From the NCBI RefSeq assembly GCF_900110645.1, contig NZ_FOFB01000001.1:310001-374000 (forward strand): a stretch of DNA of 64,000 bases. The letters run 5' to 3'. Positions within the stretch are counted from its first letter, which is position 1; every line of letters begins with the position of its first letter. The stretch is from Neolewinella agarilytica (GTDB lineage: Bacteria > Bacteroidota > Bacteroidia > Chitinophagales > Saprospiraceae). The translations under genes and the position numbers were made by a program. Below are positions 30,668-39,600 of the stretch, piece by piece. Under the pieces are notes generated by a model. That model had not been told where the DNA came from. It worked only from the letters and a program-made list of their open reading frames with translations, and made no database searches.

Positions 30668-32218
30668 CTAGGCCATTGCCAGGACGCCCGCTAGCGGAAT
30701 TGCTAACCAGTGAGGGCGGGAGTTAAGTTCATAAGCAACTTCGTAAATGGCTTTTTCCAACATGAAGAGGTCGAGCAGGAGCTGTCGGTCTTCGTCGGAT
30801 TCGGGGAGGAAGGAGGCTTCCCCACAGCGTTCAAAGTAGGCCTTCAGGTAAGTTGTGGATACGGTTTGAAACCAGGCTTCTGCTCTTGCCTTCAGCTCCA
30901 GGGGATCGTGATCAGCGTATCGTTCGGGATTTAGGAGTAATTGTCCGAAGGCGGCGTAGTGGAAAGAGCGCACCATGCCGGCGACGTCCTTCAGAGCAGG
31001 GCGACGGCGGCGGCGCTCGGGGATACTGAGCAGGGGTTCGCCTTCAAAATCGATGATGTAAAAATCATCATCGGTTACCAGCACCTGACCCAGGTGGTAA
31101 TCTGCATGAATGCGGATGAGGTCTACGGTCATTCCGGAGTCCTTTAGTTTATTCAGGCGAGTGGTAAGTTTGGGCTCAAGGTCCAGCACTGCCTGCGCCA
31201 TAGTTTGCAGCTCGGGAGAGAGGCTTTCTTTCTTTGCGGCCAGTTCTGTGACCTGGCGGTGGAGCAGTTTGATGGCCGCTTCGGTAATTTCATTACGGTA
31301 AGCGGCTGTCATGGCTTCCGGGGCCATCATGGCACCTGCGTCCGCGCCCCCCGCTATATTTACGGCAGAAAACAACTTTGGTTTTTCTTCCGGTGCCCCT
31401 AAGGCCAGGTGCATTTCTGCCGTGCGCTGCCCCAGCAGAACGGCACGATCCAGTGTCTCCTGATCTACATCTCCTCCTTCCGTAAAGTATCGTTGGGTGA
31501 GCTCCTGAAAGAACTCCCAGGCATCTCCCCGGTTGTCCACCTTGCCACTGAGCATGCCAAGATTGAGGTAGTTGTCTTCGTGCATCTCCCCTACCCCGAG
31601 GCTGCCCCCGTAGGGCGGGCAGCAATCGAAGTCCGTATGCTCCGACAGATGACGCACCAGCTCCAGATCAGGGTTCAGGCCCGGATCCAGTTTCCGGAAG
31701 AGTTTGAAGAAGTATTTGTCGTCATAGATAATGGCCGTGTTGCTGGTATCAATAGCCGGAACCACACTTCGGGCATTCGCCGGCGCGGTTTTCAGCATCC
31801 TGCCTGCTTCGCAGTTGATACCATCCCGGGTGTCGGCTCCGTCCCGAATCAGTGCGTAAATAGCTTTCCGAAAAGCCGGCAACGGAACGGCATCAACGAT
31901 GTACGGCCCGCCGGGCACCTGCAGCAACACCATGTTGGCGTTCTCCTTCAGGTAGCGCCGTTGGTCGTCTTTATGTTCCAGTTGAGCCAGAGGCATTTGG
32001 TATAGTTGGCTGCTGCCATCCTCGAACTCAAACTGCATTACGGCCAGTACGCTGTCTTCCGTGACACGAAAAACATCTTCCACCCGGCAGTTCTTCAACG
32101 ATTTGCCCTTTTCCATAAACCAACGCTGGCGTGGCAGGAATTCCGGTAGTTTCTTCAACAGGGCGTAATTGAAACTAGGGTTGGAAAATCGACTTTTTAG
32201 GCTTGCCTCGTACTTCAT
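30668..32218 (-). CDS. Maltokinase-like protein
   Basis: 516 residues. The N-terminal cap (about 20-110, LPRQRWFMEKGKSLKN) and the C-terminal kinase core match maltokinases and the Pep2-like tail of trehalose synthases. The core has RIHADYHLGQVLVTDDDFYIIDFEGEPLLSIPERRRRRPALKDVAGM, with the catalytic Asp in HADYH and the metal-binding Asp in IDFEGE (full motif at roughly residues 368-415). These enzymes phosphorylate maltose for GlgE-type alpha-glucan synthesis. No treS, glgE or glgB lies nearby, so the pathway link is family-based. A dispersed-repeat copy encodes GGADAGAMM in a linker (about residue 294). Confidence 0.85.
   Translation of the reverse strand: MKYEASLKSRFSNPSFNYALLKKLPEFLPRQRWFMEKGKSLKNCRVEDVFRVTEDSVLAVMQFEFEDGSSQLYQMPLAQLEHKDDQRRYLKENANMVLLQVPGGPYIVDAVPLPAFRKAIYALIRDGADTRDGINCEAGRMLKTAPANARSVVPAIDTSNTAIIYDDKYFFKLFRKLDPGLNPDLELVRHLSEHTDFDCCPPYGGSLGVGEMHEDNYLNLGMLSGKVDNRGDAWEFFQELTQRYFTEGGDVDQETLDRAVLLGQRTAEMHLALGAPEEKPKLFSAVNIAGGADAGAMMAPEAMTAAYRNEITEAAIKLLHRQVTELAAKKESLSPELQTMAQAVLDLEPKLTTRLNKLKDSGMTVDLIRIHADYHLGQVLVTDDDFYIIDFEGEPLLSIPERRRRRPALKDVAGMVRSFHYAAFGQLLLNPERYADHDPLELKARAEAWFQTVSTTYLKAYFERCGEASFLPESDEDRQLLLDLFMLEKAIYEVAYELNSRPHWLAIPLAGVLAMA
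31331..31349 (-). repeat. Dispersed repeat, copy 12 (inside maltokinase gene)
   Basis: Sense reading GGGCGC-GGA-CGCAGGTGCC, translated GADAGAM in a loop between domains. Confidence 0.8.
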
Positions 32219-32282
32219 TTTCGCACTTCTGTTTTCTTATCCAGCGTAATAAAGGCATCTTTGTTGAGACTACCGACCGAAA

Positions 32283-33161
32283 ATGCAGATTACTATCTTT
32301 TCCCGGGGCCCTTCTTTGTACAGCACGAGCCGATTGGTGGAGGCGGGGCGGACCCGTGGGCACCAAACGAAGGTGATCGATCATGCTTGTTGCAGCCCTT
32401 CTTTGCATGGTGAAAAAACCGCTTTACTGCTCAACGGTAAACCGTTGAAGCTACCGGAAGTCGCCATTCCCCGGATCGGTGCCAATATTACCAGTCGTGG
32501 AGCAGCCGTTATCCGGCAGCTGGACACTTTGGGTATTCCTCACACGATGGATGTGCAGGCTCTTTTACTCGCACGAGACAAAATGGCCAGCCTCCAGGTT
32601 CTGGCGGCTCATCATTTACCCGTGCCCCGTACGGTTCTCTGTTTTTCCGTCCGGGAGGTTCGAACGGCAGCCTTGCGTATGGAGCAGTTTCCCATTGTCG
32701 TCAAATTACTGGAAAGCACACACGGCGTAGGGGTAGCCCTGGCCAGAAGCTTGTATGAACTGGAAAGAATAGCCGAAGGTTTTTTGCATTTGCAGGATCG
32801 GGTGATTCTGCAGGAGTACATTGAAGAAAGTGACGGGCGGGACATCCGTGCCTTCATCGTCGGAAACCGGGTCGTAGCGGCCATGGAACGAAAGGCGATG
32901 GAGGGGGAATTCCGGGCCAACATTCACCGGGGTGCATCTGCCAGGGCCGTCCAGCTTTCTGAAAAAGATAAAGACCTTTGCCTGCGAGCCGCTGCGGCCC
33001 TTGGGGTGGAAGTTGCCGGGGTTGATCTTATCCCCAGTAACAGAGGTCCGTTGTTGATGGAAATAAACGCAAGCCCTGGCCTGGAAGGCATCGAAACCGC
33101 TACGGAAGTGGATATTGCCGGAGCCATTATTGAATATGCCGTAAACAAGGCCCAACTATGA
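32283..33161 (+). CDS. RimK-like ATP-grasp ligase
   Basis: 292 residues with the RimK-type ATP-grasp fold: an N-terminal Rossmann-like part (MQITIFSRGPSLYSTSRLVEAG), the ATP-binding QFPIVVKLLESTHGVGV, LQEYIEESDGRDIRAFIVG, RANIHRGASARAV and the metal-binding VAGVDLIPSNRGPLLMEINASPGLEGIE. RimK adds glutamates to the C-terminus of ribosomal protein S6; other members make gamma-glutamyl or similar peptide bonds, so the exact acceptor is uncertain. It overlaps the next gene by 4 bp (ATGA), a sign of translational coupling to an aspartoacylase-like hydrolase. Confidence 0.9.
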   Translation: MQITIFSRGPSLYSTSRLVEAGRTRGHQTKVIDHACCSPSLHGEKTALLLNGKPLKLPEVAIPRIGANITSRGAAVIRQLDTLGIPHTMDVQALLLARDKMASLQVLAAHHLPVPRTVLCFSVREVRTAALRMEQFPIVVKLLESTHGVGVALARSLYELERIAEGFLHLQDRVILQEYIEESDGRDIRAFIVGNRVVAAMERKAMEGEFRANIHRGASARAVQLSEKDKDLCLRAAAALGVEVAGVDLIPSNRGPLLMEINASPGLEGIETATEVDIAGAIIEYAVNKAQL

Positions 33162-34120
33162 GTGAGATTCAGCCAATGACCATTGCTGACGGAGAATTTT
33201 ATGCCGGGCAGTCCGGCACCGTTGAAGTCATTGCCGGGCAGCTGCCCAGCGGTAATTCAGTACAGATTACGGCACATGTATTCCGGGCCTATGAGCCCGG
33301 GCCTACGATGCTTTTCCTGGCCGGTGTACACGGCGATGAGATTAATGGTGTGGAGATAATACGCCGATGCCTGCGGCAAGACATCTTTGGCCGAATTACT
33401 TCCGGCAACGTTATTGCCATTCCGCTGCTGAACATTTACGGTTTCAACAACTTTAGCCGGGATGTCCCCGACGGCAAAGATGTTAACCGTAGTTTCCCCG
33501 GCACCCAGACCGGCTCGCTGGCCAGCCGCATTGCCGGAGGCCTGAGCAAAAACATTCTGCCGCACGTAGACTTAGCCGTTGACTTCCACACCGGCGGCCG
33601 GGGGACCTACAACTTCCCGCAGATTCGGTACAACAGTGAAGATAAGCGCGCTGCCGATGCCGCCGAAGCGTTTGCTCCTCCTCTGATCATGGCTAACCGG
33701 GCTCCGGCAAAGTCACTCCGACGCACCGCTCTCAAGAACTTTGACCTGCCCGTACTTACTTTTGAAGGAGGAGAAAACCTACGCTATGACGCACTGAGCA
33801 TCGATACGGGTGTGGCGGGCATTCAACGCCTGCTCAACTCCAGGGACATGCTGGCCAGCGCACCAGAAAAATCTCCTAAGCCTCCTACTCTGGTCAATCA
33901 AAGCACCTGGCTTAGAGCTGGCCGCGCGGGGCTGTTTCAGTGGACGAAGAAAAGCGGCTTCCCCGTCAGAAAAGGAGAACCCGTAGGCTTCATTTCTGAC
34001 CCCCAGGGCATCAGAGCAGATAAGCGCATTCTTTCCCCCAGAGATGGATTCATTATCGGTCATGGAAATGCTGCCGTAGTAAGCCAGGGAGATGCTCTGT
34101 TTCATATTGGGTGGAAGTAG
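33158..34120 (+). CDS. Succinylglutamate desuccinylase/aspartoacylase family hydrolase
   Basis: 320 residues. Zinc carboxypeptidase-like (M14-type) features are GVHGDEINGVEIIRR (zinc His and Glu), NRSFPGTQTGSLASRIA, DFHTGGRGTYNFPQIR (zinc His), and the catalytic Glu in LTFEGGE. A C-terminal beta domain (about 240-320) ends in GHGNAAVVSQGDALFHIG, reminiscent of biotinyl-like sandwich ends in this family. It is translationally coupled to the RimK-like ligase. I infer a ligase/hydrolase pair acting on the same acylated or glutamylated product; the substrate is not deducible. Confidence 0.9.
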   Translation: MSEIQPMTIADGEFYAGQSGTVEVIAGQLPSGNSVQITAHVFRAYEPGPTMLFLAGVHGDEINGVEIIRRCLRQDIFGRITSGNVIAIPLLNIYGFNNFSRDVPDGKDVNRSFPGTQTGSLASRIAGGLSKNILPHVDLAVDFHTGGRGTYNFPQIRYNSEDKRAADAAEAFAPPLIMANRAPAKSLRRTALKNFDLPVLTFEGGENLRYDALSIDTGVAGIQRLLNSRDMLASAPEKSPKPPTLVNQSTWLRAGRAGLFQWTKKSGFPVRKGEPVGFISDPQGIRADKRILSPRDGFIIGHGNAAVVSQGDALFHIGWK

Positions 34121-34121
34121 G

Positions 34122-34275
34122 GCAGGTTGCAGGTTGCAGGTTACAGGTTGCAAGTTGCAGGTTGCAGGTTGTAACCCTCAGCCCACACCTTGCAACCTAC
34201 AACTTGTAACCTACAACTTGTAACCTACACCTTGCAACCTGCACCTTGCAACCTACAACTTGTAACCTGCAACCT
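34122..34275. repeat. Heptamer array with inverted halves upstream of rpmI
   Basis: The left half (about 34122-34172) is GGTTGCA-type units. The right half (about 34185-34275) is the complementary TGCAACC/TGTAACC type, so the two can pair. It fills the spacer between the hydrolase stop and the rpmI promoter. Confidence 0.85.
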
Positions 34276-34297
34276 TGTATAACAAAAAACAATTACT

Positions 34298-34305
34298 TAC
34301 CTTTG
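34298..34305 (+). promoter_or_regulatory. -7 promoter box (TACCTTTG) of rpmI-rplT
   Basis: Exact TAnnTTTG match with a TTG at 34275-34277, 20 bp upstream, fitting the Bacteroidota -33/-7 arrangement. The TTG sits at the edge of the heptamer array. Confidence 0.75.
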
Positions 34306-34330
34306 CGCTCCATTTTAAAAACTTGGTGCC

Positions 34331-34525
34331 ATGCCTAAGATGAAAACGCACAGTAGTGCAAAGAAGCGTTTTAAGATTACCGCCAGCGGTAAAGTGAAGC
34401 GTTTCCAGGCTTACACGTCTCACATGATGCGCAACAAGTCCAACAAAGCTAAGCTTCGTCTTCGTGACGGTGCGATGGTTTCTGTTGCTGACGAGAAGCG
34501 GATCAAGCGTCTTTTGTGTAAGTAA
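34331..34525 (+). CDS. rpmI: 50S ribosomal protein L35
   Basis: 64 residues, typical length and composition: [20 protein letters not shown] at the N-terminus, then a [17 protein letters not shown] basic region and a final KRIKRLLCK. It precedes L20 in the standard order. infC, which usually lies directly upstream, is not here; the upstream gene is the aspartoacylase-like hydrolase. Confidence 0.97.
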   Translation: MPKMKTHSSAKKRFKITASGKVKRFQAYTSHMMRNKSNKAKLRLRDGAMVSVADEKRIKRLLCK

Positions 34526-34639
34526 GAGAGAACTCTCTCCCCCACCCCAAGAAATTCCCACGCGAGGAATCTCTATTTTCCACGAGAGTACGGGCCTAAA
34601 GAACCACACGGTCTCCGTACTGTACAAAAACAGAGCTAT

Positions 34640-34987
34640 ATGCCACGTTCAGTAAATGCGGTTGCAAGCCGCGCGCGCCGCAAGCGCATTCTTAAAGCCG
34701 CCAAAGGATACTTTGGCGCACGTTCTAAAGTCTACACCGTAGCTAAGAACGCCGTTGAAAAAGGTCTGCAGTATGCTTACCGGGATCGTCGTAACAAGAA
34801 GCGTGCTTTCCGCCGCCTCTGGATCGCCCGTATCAACGCAGCTGCCCGCCAGAACGGTACTACTTACAGCCGTCTTATGCACGGCCTCAGCGCCGCAGGT
34901 GTTGGTCTTAACCGCAAGGTCCTCGCTGACCTGGCGATGAACCACCCAGAAGCTTTCAAAGCTGTTGTTGACAGCGTGAAGAAGTAA
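34640..34987 (+). CDS. rplT: 50S ribosomal protein L20
   Basis: 115 residues: [20 protein letters not shown] at the start, then [38 protein letters not shown] and YSRLMHGL, all standard L20. L20 binds 23S rRNA early in 50S assembly, and in some bacteria represses its own operon. The 114-bp spacer after rpmI contains a 7-bp stem (AGTACGG 34587-34593 with CCGTACT 34615-34621). This could be a leader element, but the evidence is weak. A strong terminator follows. Confidence 0.97.
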   Translation: MPRSVNAVASRARRKRILKAAKGYFGARSKVYTVAKNAVEKGLQYAYRDRRNKKRAFRRLWIARINAAARQNGTTYSRLMHGLSAAGVGLNRKVLADLAMNHPEAFKAVVDSVKK

Positions 34988-35013
34988 GCGCGGAGATAAT
35001 CCCATAAACGATA

Positions 35014-35056
35014 AAAGCCCCGTCGGTCAGTGATGACCGGCGGGGCTTTGTTTTTT
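35014..35056 (+). terminator. Intrinsic terminator of rpmI-rplT
   Basis: A 16-bp stem (35014-35029 with 35034-35049, one G-T pair) with a GTGA loop and a following TTTGTTTTTT tract. Confidence 0.95.
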
Positions 35057-35150
35057 AAGAGAGCTCAAAGTGTTCCTCACCTTAATCGGTTTGAGTACTC
35101 CTATACTTTTAGATCAGGTTACTACCAGAGCCCTACTTTTCGTGAGACAG

Positions 35151-36164
35151 CTACCGTACCACCCGCACCGTCTCCCGAATCTTCCCATCCCGGGAAGTAG
35201 CCCGCAGGAGATACAAACCAGGTATCAGGCCTCCCGTTTCAATGCGGATTCCGGCACTGGCGGAAAGGGTTTTCACAGACATCTCCCGCCCTGTAGCATC
35301 AAATAGACTCAGCTCAGCATTATCGCCGAAGGCGGAAGGGAGAAGGACCGTAAAGGCATCCGTCACCGGATTGGGGAAGACAGAAATCCGGGTATCCGCC
35401 GTAAAAGTGATGACCTCCACGGCAGAGTAGGTAATTGTGCCATCGAAATCCGTTTGGTGGATGCGGTAGTAGTTGTCGCCTGCCATGGGGGCTTCGTCAA
35501 TAAAGTCATAGACATTATCTGATAGTGGCGCCTGCTCACCGATCACGTTCCAATCCAGGCCCTCGTGTGAGCGTTCGATGTGGAAGCCGGCGTTGGCCGG
35601 CTCGTGGGTGGTTTCCCACTGCAAAACAACTTTCTTTGCACCTGCGGTCGCGCCAAATGATCGCCACTCTACTGGCAATCTGCTACAAGCATTATTATTA
35701 ATCGAAAGCCCCGCCGCAGCGGAGGAATACTGCCAGCAATCATCCGTACGATCTTCGGGCGTACTGTTGTCTGCCGTTACGTATACCCGGTAAAGAGACA
35801 GGCCTTCCGGATTGGGCAAACTTTCCAGGGAGGGCGTGTAAGTGGCTTCATTGGCCCCCGAAATGGAGACCCATTCGCTAAAATCCGCTGCCAGATATTG
35901 CCATTGGTAAGTAAAGGATCCCATGCCGACGGGGCTGGTGAATTCGTTAGCAAAAATCACCTCTGACACCTCTGATGAACATGCCGTTGCGATGGATTCT
36001 CCGTCAGCCGTGGTTCTGATCGTCAGCTGATCGGACGCACAGCGTTGGGCAGAAACCTCATGTGCCAACGTAAACAGGGAGAGGAAGGTAAATAAGAAGA
36101 TTATTTGGTTGGTCCGTACAAACAGACTATCCCCATAATTGGGGAATGGCAGAATAGAAGACAT
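35151..36164 (-). CDS. Secreted protein with T9SS sorting domain
   Basis: 337 residues. A hydrophobic signal segment near residues 20-40 (IIFLFTFLSLFTLAHEVSAQ) is preceded by about 19 extra residues. An Ig-like domain follows (about 45-155; GSFTYQWQYLAADFSEWVSISG). Next is a fibronectin-like 'WRSFGATAGAKKVVLQWET..PANAGFHIERS' domain, widespread just before T9SS tails. The last 80 residues are a type A sorting domain (ISVFPNPVTDAFTVLLPS ... PGLYLLRATSRDGKIRETVRVVR). The function of the displayed part is unknown; it may be a surface adhesin. Confidence 0.85.
   Translation of the reverse strand: MSSILPFPNYGDSLFVRTNQIIFLFTFLSLFTLAHEVSAQRCASDQLTIRTTADGESIATACSSEVSEVIFANEFTSPVGMGSFTYQWQYLAADFSEWVSISGANEATYTPSLESLPNPEGLSLYRVYVTADNSTPEDRTDDCWQYSSAAAGLSINNNACSRLPVEWRSFGATAGAKKVVLQWETTHEPANAGFHIERSHEGLDWNVIGEQAPLSDNVYDFIDEAPMAGDNYYRIHQTDFDGTITYSAVEVITFTADTRISVFPNPVTDAFTVLLPSAFGDNAELSLFDATGREMSVKTLSASAGIRIETGGLIPGLYLLRATSRDGKIRETVRVVR
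35637..35654 (-). repeat. Dispersed repeat, copy 13 (inside T9SS protein)
   Basis: Sense reading TGGCGC-GAC-CGCAGGTGCA, translated GATAGAK at a variable turn of the fibronectin-like domain; it uses the same frame as the copies at 17534 and 31331. Confidence 0.85.
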
Positions 36165-36204
36165 AGGTTTACTTTTTCAGCGTATGGATGAATGAGAGAG
36201 AAAA

Positions 36205-36212
36205 CAAAAATA
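36205..36212 (-). promoter_or_regulatory. -7 promoter box (TATTTTTG) of the 35151-36164 gene
   Basis: Exact TAnnTTTG on the minus strand, 40 bp before the start at 36164. Confidence 0.55.
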
Positions 36213-36447
36213 GGGGGAAGAAAAAAACACAAATTGTAACCCTCGTAATGAGTAGGAGGGTTAAAGATGACAAAATCTCATATAATTTCCAATAAAATGT
36301 ATAGCTGGTCTACAATCAAAGGACAAGATCCGGGGAAGATTGACTTGCGGAACTCAACCGCTACCGGAGCAGCATCTCCTACCCTGTCCGGTTAAAAAAG
36401 GCAATGCCCGTTACGAAGGGCCTTAGCGGAATGGAAATGTTTGGAGG

Positions 36448-36466
36448 GGGCGCGGCCGCGGGTGCA
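36448..36466 (+). repeat. Dispersed repeat, copy 14
   Basis: GGGCGC-GGC-CGCGGGTGCA, then AGGAAAGTCCTGGAAAAGCAAGG, a fair match to the tail. Confidence 0.75.
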
Positions 36467-36549
36467 AGGAAAGTCCTGGAAAAGCAAGGTGTTTGGTGGG
36501 CCGCAGTAATGACCTGGAGGAACTTTCGATTAACCGTAGCATCGTACAC

Positions 36550-36590
36550 AAAAGCGCTCGGAGTCTATCTACCGATATACTCCGAGCGCT
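36550..36590 (-). terminator. Intrinsic terminator of the 36613-40275 gene
   Basis: A 12-bp perfect stem (36579-36590 with 36553-36564), followed on the minus strand by TTTTGTG, 23 bp past the stop. Confidence 0.75.
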
Positions 36591-36612
36591 GGCCAATCGT
36601 AAACAATGACAT

Positions 36613-39600
36613 TTAGCGAATCACGAAGCCAGTTCGTCCACGCGTCCGGCCGGCTTCATCCTGCAGCAGCATGAGGTAGTAGCCCGTGGGGAGTTCACTA
36701 AGGTCCCACCCGCCGGCAGCCTGCCCGTAAGTAGAAGATAGCAGCGGACGGCCCAGGAGGTCAGAGACAACGAGTACATCTTGCGAATTAACTTCTGCCA
36801 ACGGGAGATTGACGTTCACCCGCCCGGCGGAGGGGTTAGGATAAACACTAATGGCAATTTCCTGTGCAGCCACTGCCCGAACACCTACCGGCAGGCCATC
36901 CTTAGCAATCCGGTGCCGGCTCACGTTAGTAATGATGGGCTCGTTGAAATCGAAGTAGATCGCCGCTTCGTTATCAATGATGTCTCCAGGCAGGAGGCTG
37001 ACATCGTGGTCAATGCTGAAGGATACGGCACCCTGGCTTCCGATTAAGTTCGTAGAGCTGTCAGGCAGCATAATGTCATTGAAGGTAAACGAGATTACCC
37101 GATGGGTATCCACGCTGACGGTGTAAGGATGGCTGGCGGCCTCTACCTTGAAGGTGGCCATGTCCAGGGCTGCAGAAAGTGTATCCTGGATCACGACGGT
37201 AAAGGCCGTATCCGTACCGGTGTTCTGGAAACGAATCTCGTAATCCAATCGCGTTCCTTCGGGAATGTTTCCACCGCTGTACCCCAGTGGGTAGCCCATC
37301 TTATCGTTTGGATCATAAGCCCCTACGTTTTGGCGGCAGGCAATGGACTGAGCATTATTACCAAAGTCAAGCGCCAGAATATTGGCAAAGCCGGTGGAGA
37401 AATTACCGTTGGCGTTAGTACCACAGCCTTCCACGACGGCCGTTGGCTGCGGAGCACCCGGCGCGTTAGGTTCCTGATTCGTGATAATCATATAGGTTGA
37501 CCCGTTAGCCGGCAGGGTAATGATGTAGTCTTCGCTGGGTTCCAGTAAACCGTTTTCAACGGGCGCTGGCGTGAGCATGATGCCATCTTCAACGACGATG
37601 TAGTTCAGCGGAATGGTCATGGGGTTATCCCCCACATTGGAAATAGTAAAGGTCAGGCTGTCTCCGGAACAATTGGAGCCGGTAACGTTAACCAACGCGC
37701 CATCCCAGTCTTGTGGCGCAACACAAGGCTCATCCGGCGTAATGGCCGCCTCGATACAATGTGTTTGGCCCAGTTGTGCATTACAGCTAACGGTGAATTC
37801 AAAGTAAATCCGGACGCTGGTGAAAGGAGGTACGTCTCCGAGATCAAAAGTAAAGGTTTGCCCGACCCGACGGGTCGCCGGAATGCTGGGGGTGGCATTG
37901 ATCAGGAAATCGTCCAGGGTGACGGTCAGCTCCGCATCCAGAGCCGTTGCAGACCCCGTGTTTTCATATTCCACGTAAGCGTAGTTGTCAAAACAGCGAC
38001 GCAGGAAGGGGATGGTTACTCCGGTAGACAGTAGCGGGCAGGAAACTAGGACGGGTAAAAAGACATTGACGCCTTCCACGGGCTCATCCGCCAGGGTAAC
38101 CGTGACCAGATCAGGGCATTGGGTAAAGGGTTGCTCCGGGTCCAGTATCGGCTCTATGGTGTAGGTGCCAGGCACCAACGAAACAGACCATTCGCCCTGG
38201 TTATTGGTAAAGGTGTAGTATACATCTCCCGTGGCATCGTTGGTAACCTCAAGGAGGTAAGATGGTATTACTGTATCCTCTGCATCCAGGGTACAATTAG
38301 ATGCTTCATCGAGCCAGAGGGTTCCTGATATTAGCTGGCAGCTGGGGTTGCCTAATTCATAGGTAAGCCGGACAGTATCACATCCGGGCGCTGACAGGAT
38401 GGCGGTGTACAGACCGGGATAAGGGGAACACCAGCCCGCGGTATTCACTCCGGGAAATACGGATTCATCAAACTCAGGCGGCCCGTCCCAGTCAATTGTA
38501 ATGTGCTCATAATCGATGTTGTTGAGTCCCATGATTCCGAAGCAGCCCTGTCCGTCACAAAAGACGGTATCCTGATCAAAGGGCTCAATCGTTAAGCCGG
38601 AAGGGATACTCTGATTCAATACGATTACACTTCCAAAGATGTTACAGGCATCGGGTCCTTGTCCTTCAACGTTATACCGGCCGGGCACGACGACCTCTAC
38701 GGTCGGTCCGGAAAGTATCTGATTCAGCGGGCCGAACCAGGTATAAGTATATCTGGGTAAAGGGTCCGGAACACTCAGGGTGGCGCTGGTGGTTTGACAA
38801 TCAAGAATGACATTGGGGCCCAGGTCGATGAAGTTGAGCGTGTCTTGAGAAACAACGGTGCGGGCAAGCCCCACGCAGTTATCAGCGTTGGTAACCGTAA
38901 TATCATAGACTGTACCGATACCGGTAACTGTTATCGTTTGAGTGGTTTCCCCCGTACTCCAGTTGTAGAAAATTTCGTTGGGGTCTGCGCCCTCGACAAC
39001 GGCCTCTAACACTACTGCCTCGCCGGAACAGAGCGTTCCTTCCGTGAGAATATTGACGGTCAGGTTTTGGTTTACAACCACCTCAAACACCGTGCTAACC
39101 ATACAGCCTTCCGGGTTCGTTGCTTCAACCGTGTAGGCGCCAGGACCAAGGTCAGGAGTAAAGGTCTCCTCTTCCTGAATCAGAAACTCCTCCACCAGAA
39201 CGTTTCCGTTGATCGTCAAAATCTGCACCTCGACCGGATAAGTGGAACTGAATACGGTCAGTTCTGAAGCAAGCGTATCTCCACATTCGGAGAAATCTCC
39301 GATGGGCTGTGCGAATACGAATAAGCTATCGCAATTAACCCTCCGGACCCAGCCCGCGTCAATGTCAGTAACCTGGTCACCGGGAGGGAGAAAAATAGAT
39401 GAGTTGGTGGTCAAATTGCCATTAATGTCACTGTTGAGCACATCGTTTCCGGCGACCATAATGGTGGGCTCGAAGGTAAACTCGTCAGAATCCGCTTGAA
39501 TTTGCAGTTGATAAAAGCCTGCGGAGATTTCATCAAATACAAAAAGACCCTCGCCGTCCGTCCGTGACTCTCTGAAGTCTCCATTTTCACCAATCAGCGT

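Larger units (their letters stand above)
36165..36612. other. 448-bp intergenic region between T9SS genes
   Basis: No credible gene; a 70-codon plus-strand frame here looks accidental. Contents are a -7 box for the 35151-36164 gene (36205-36212, minus), dispersed-repeat copy 14 (36448) and the terminator of the upstream giant gene (36550-36590). Confidence 0.55.

Noticed and set aside
36459..36480. GCAAGGAAAGTCCTGG resembles the GAGGAAAGUCC landmark of RNase P RNA
   Set aside because: The other RNase P landmarks and the roughly 350-nt folded context are absent, and the string belongs to a dispersed-repeat tail.
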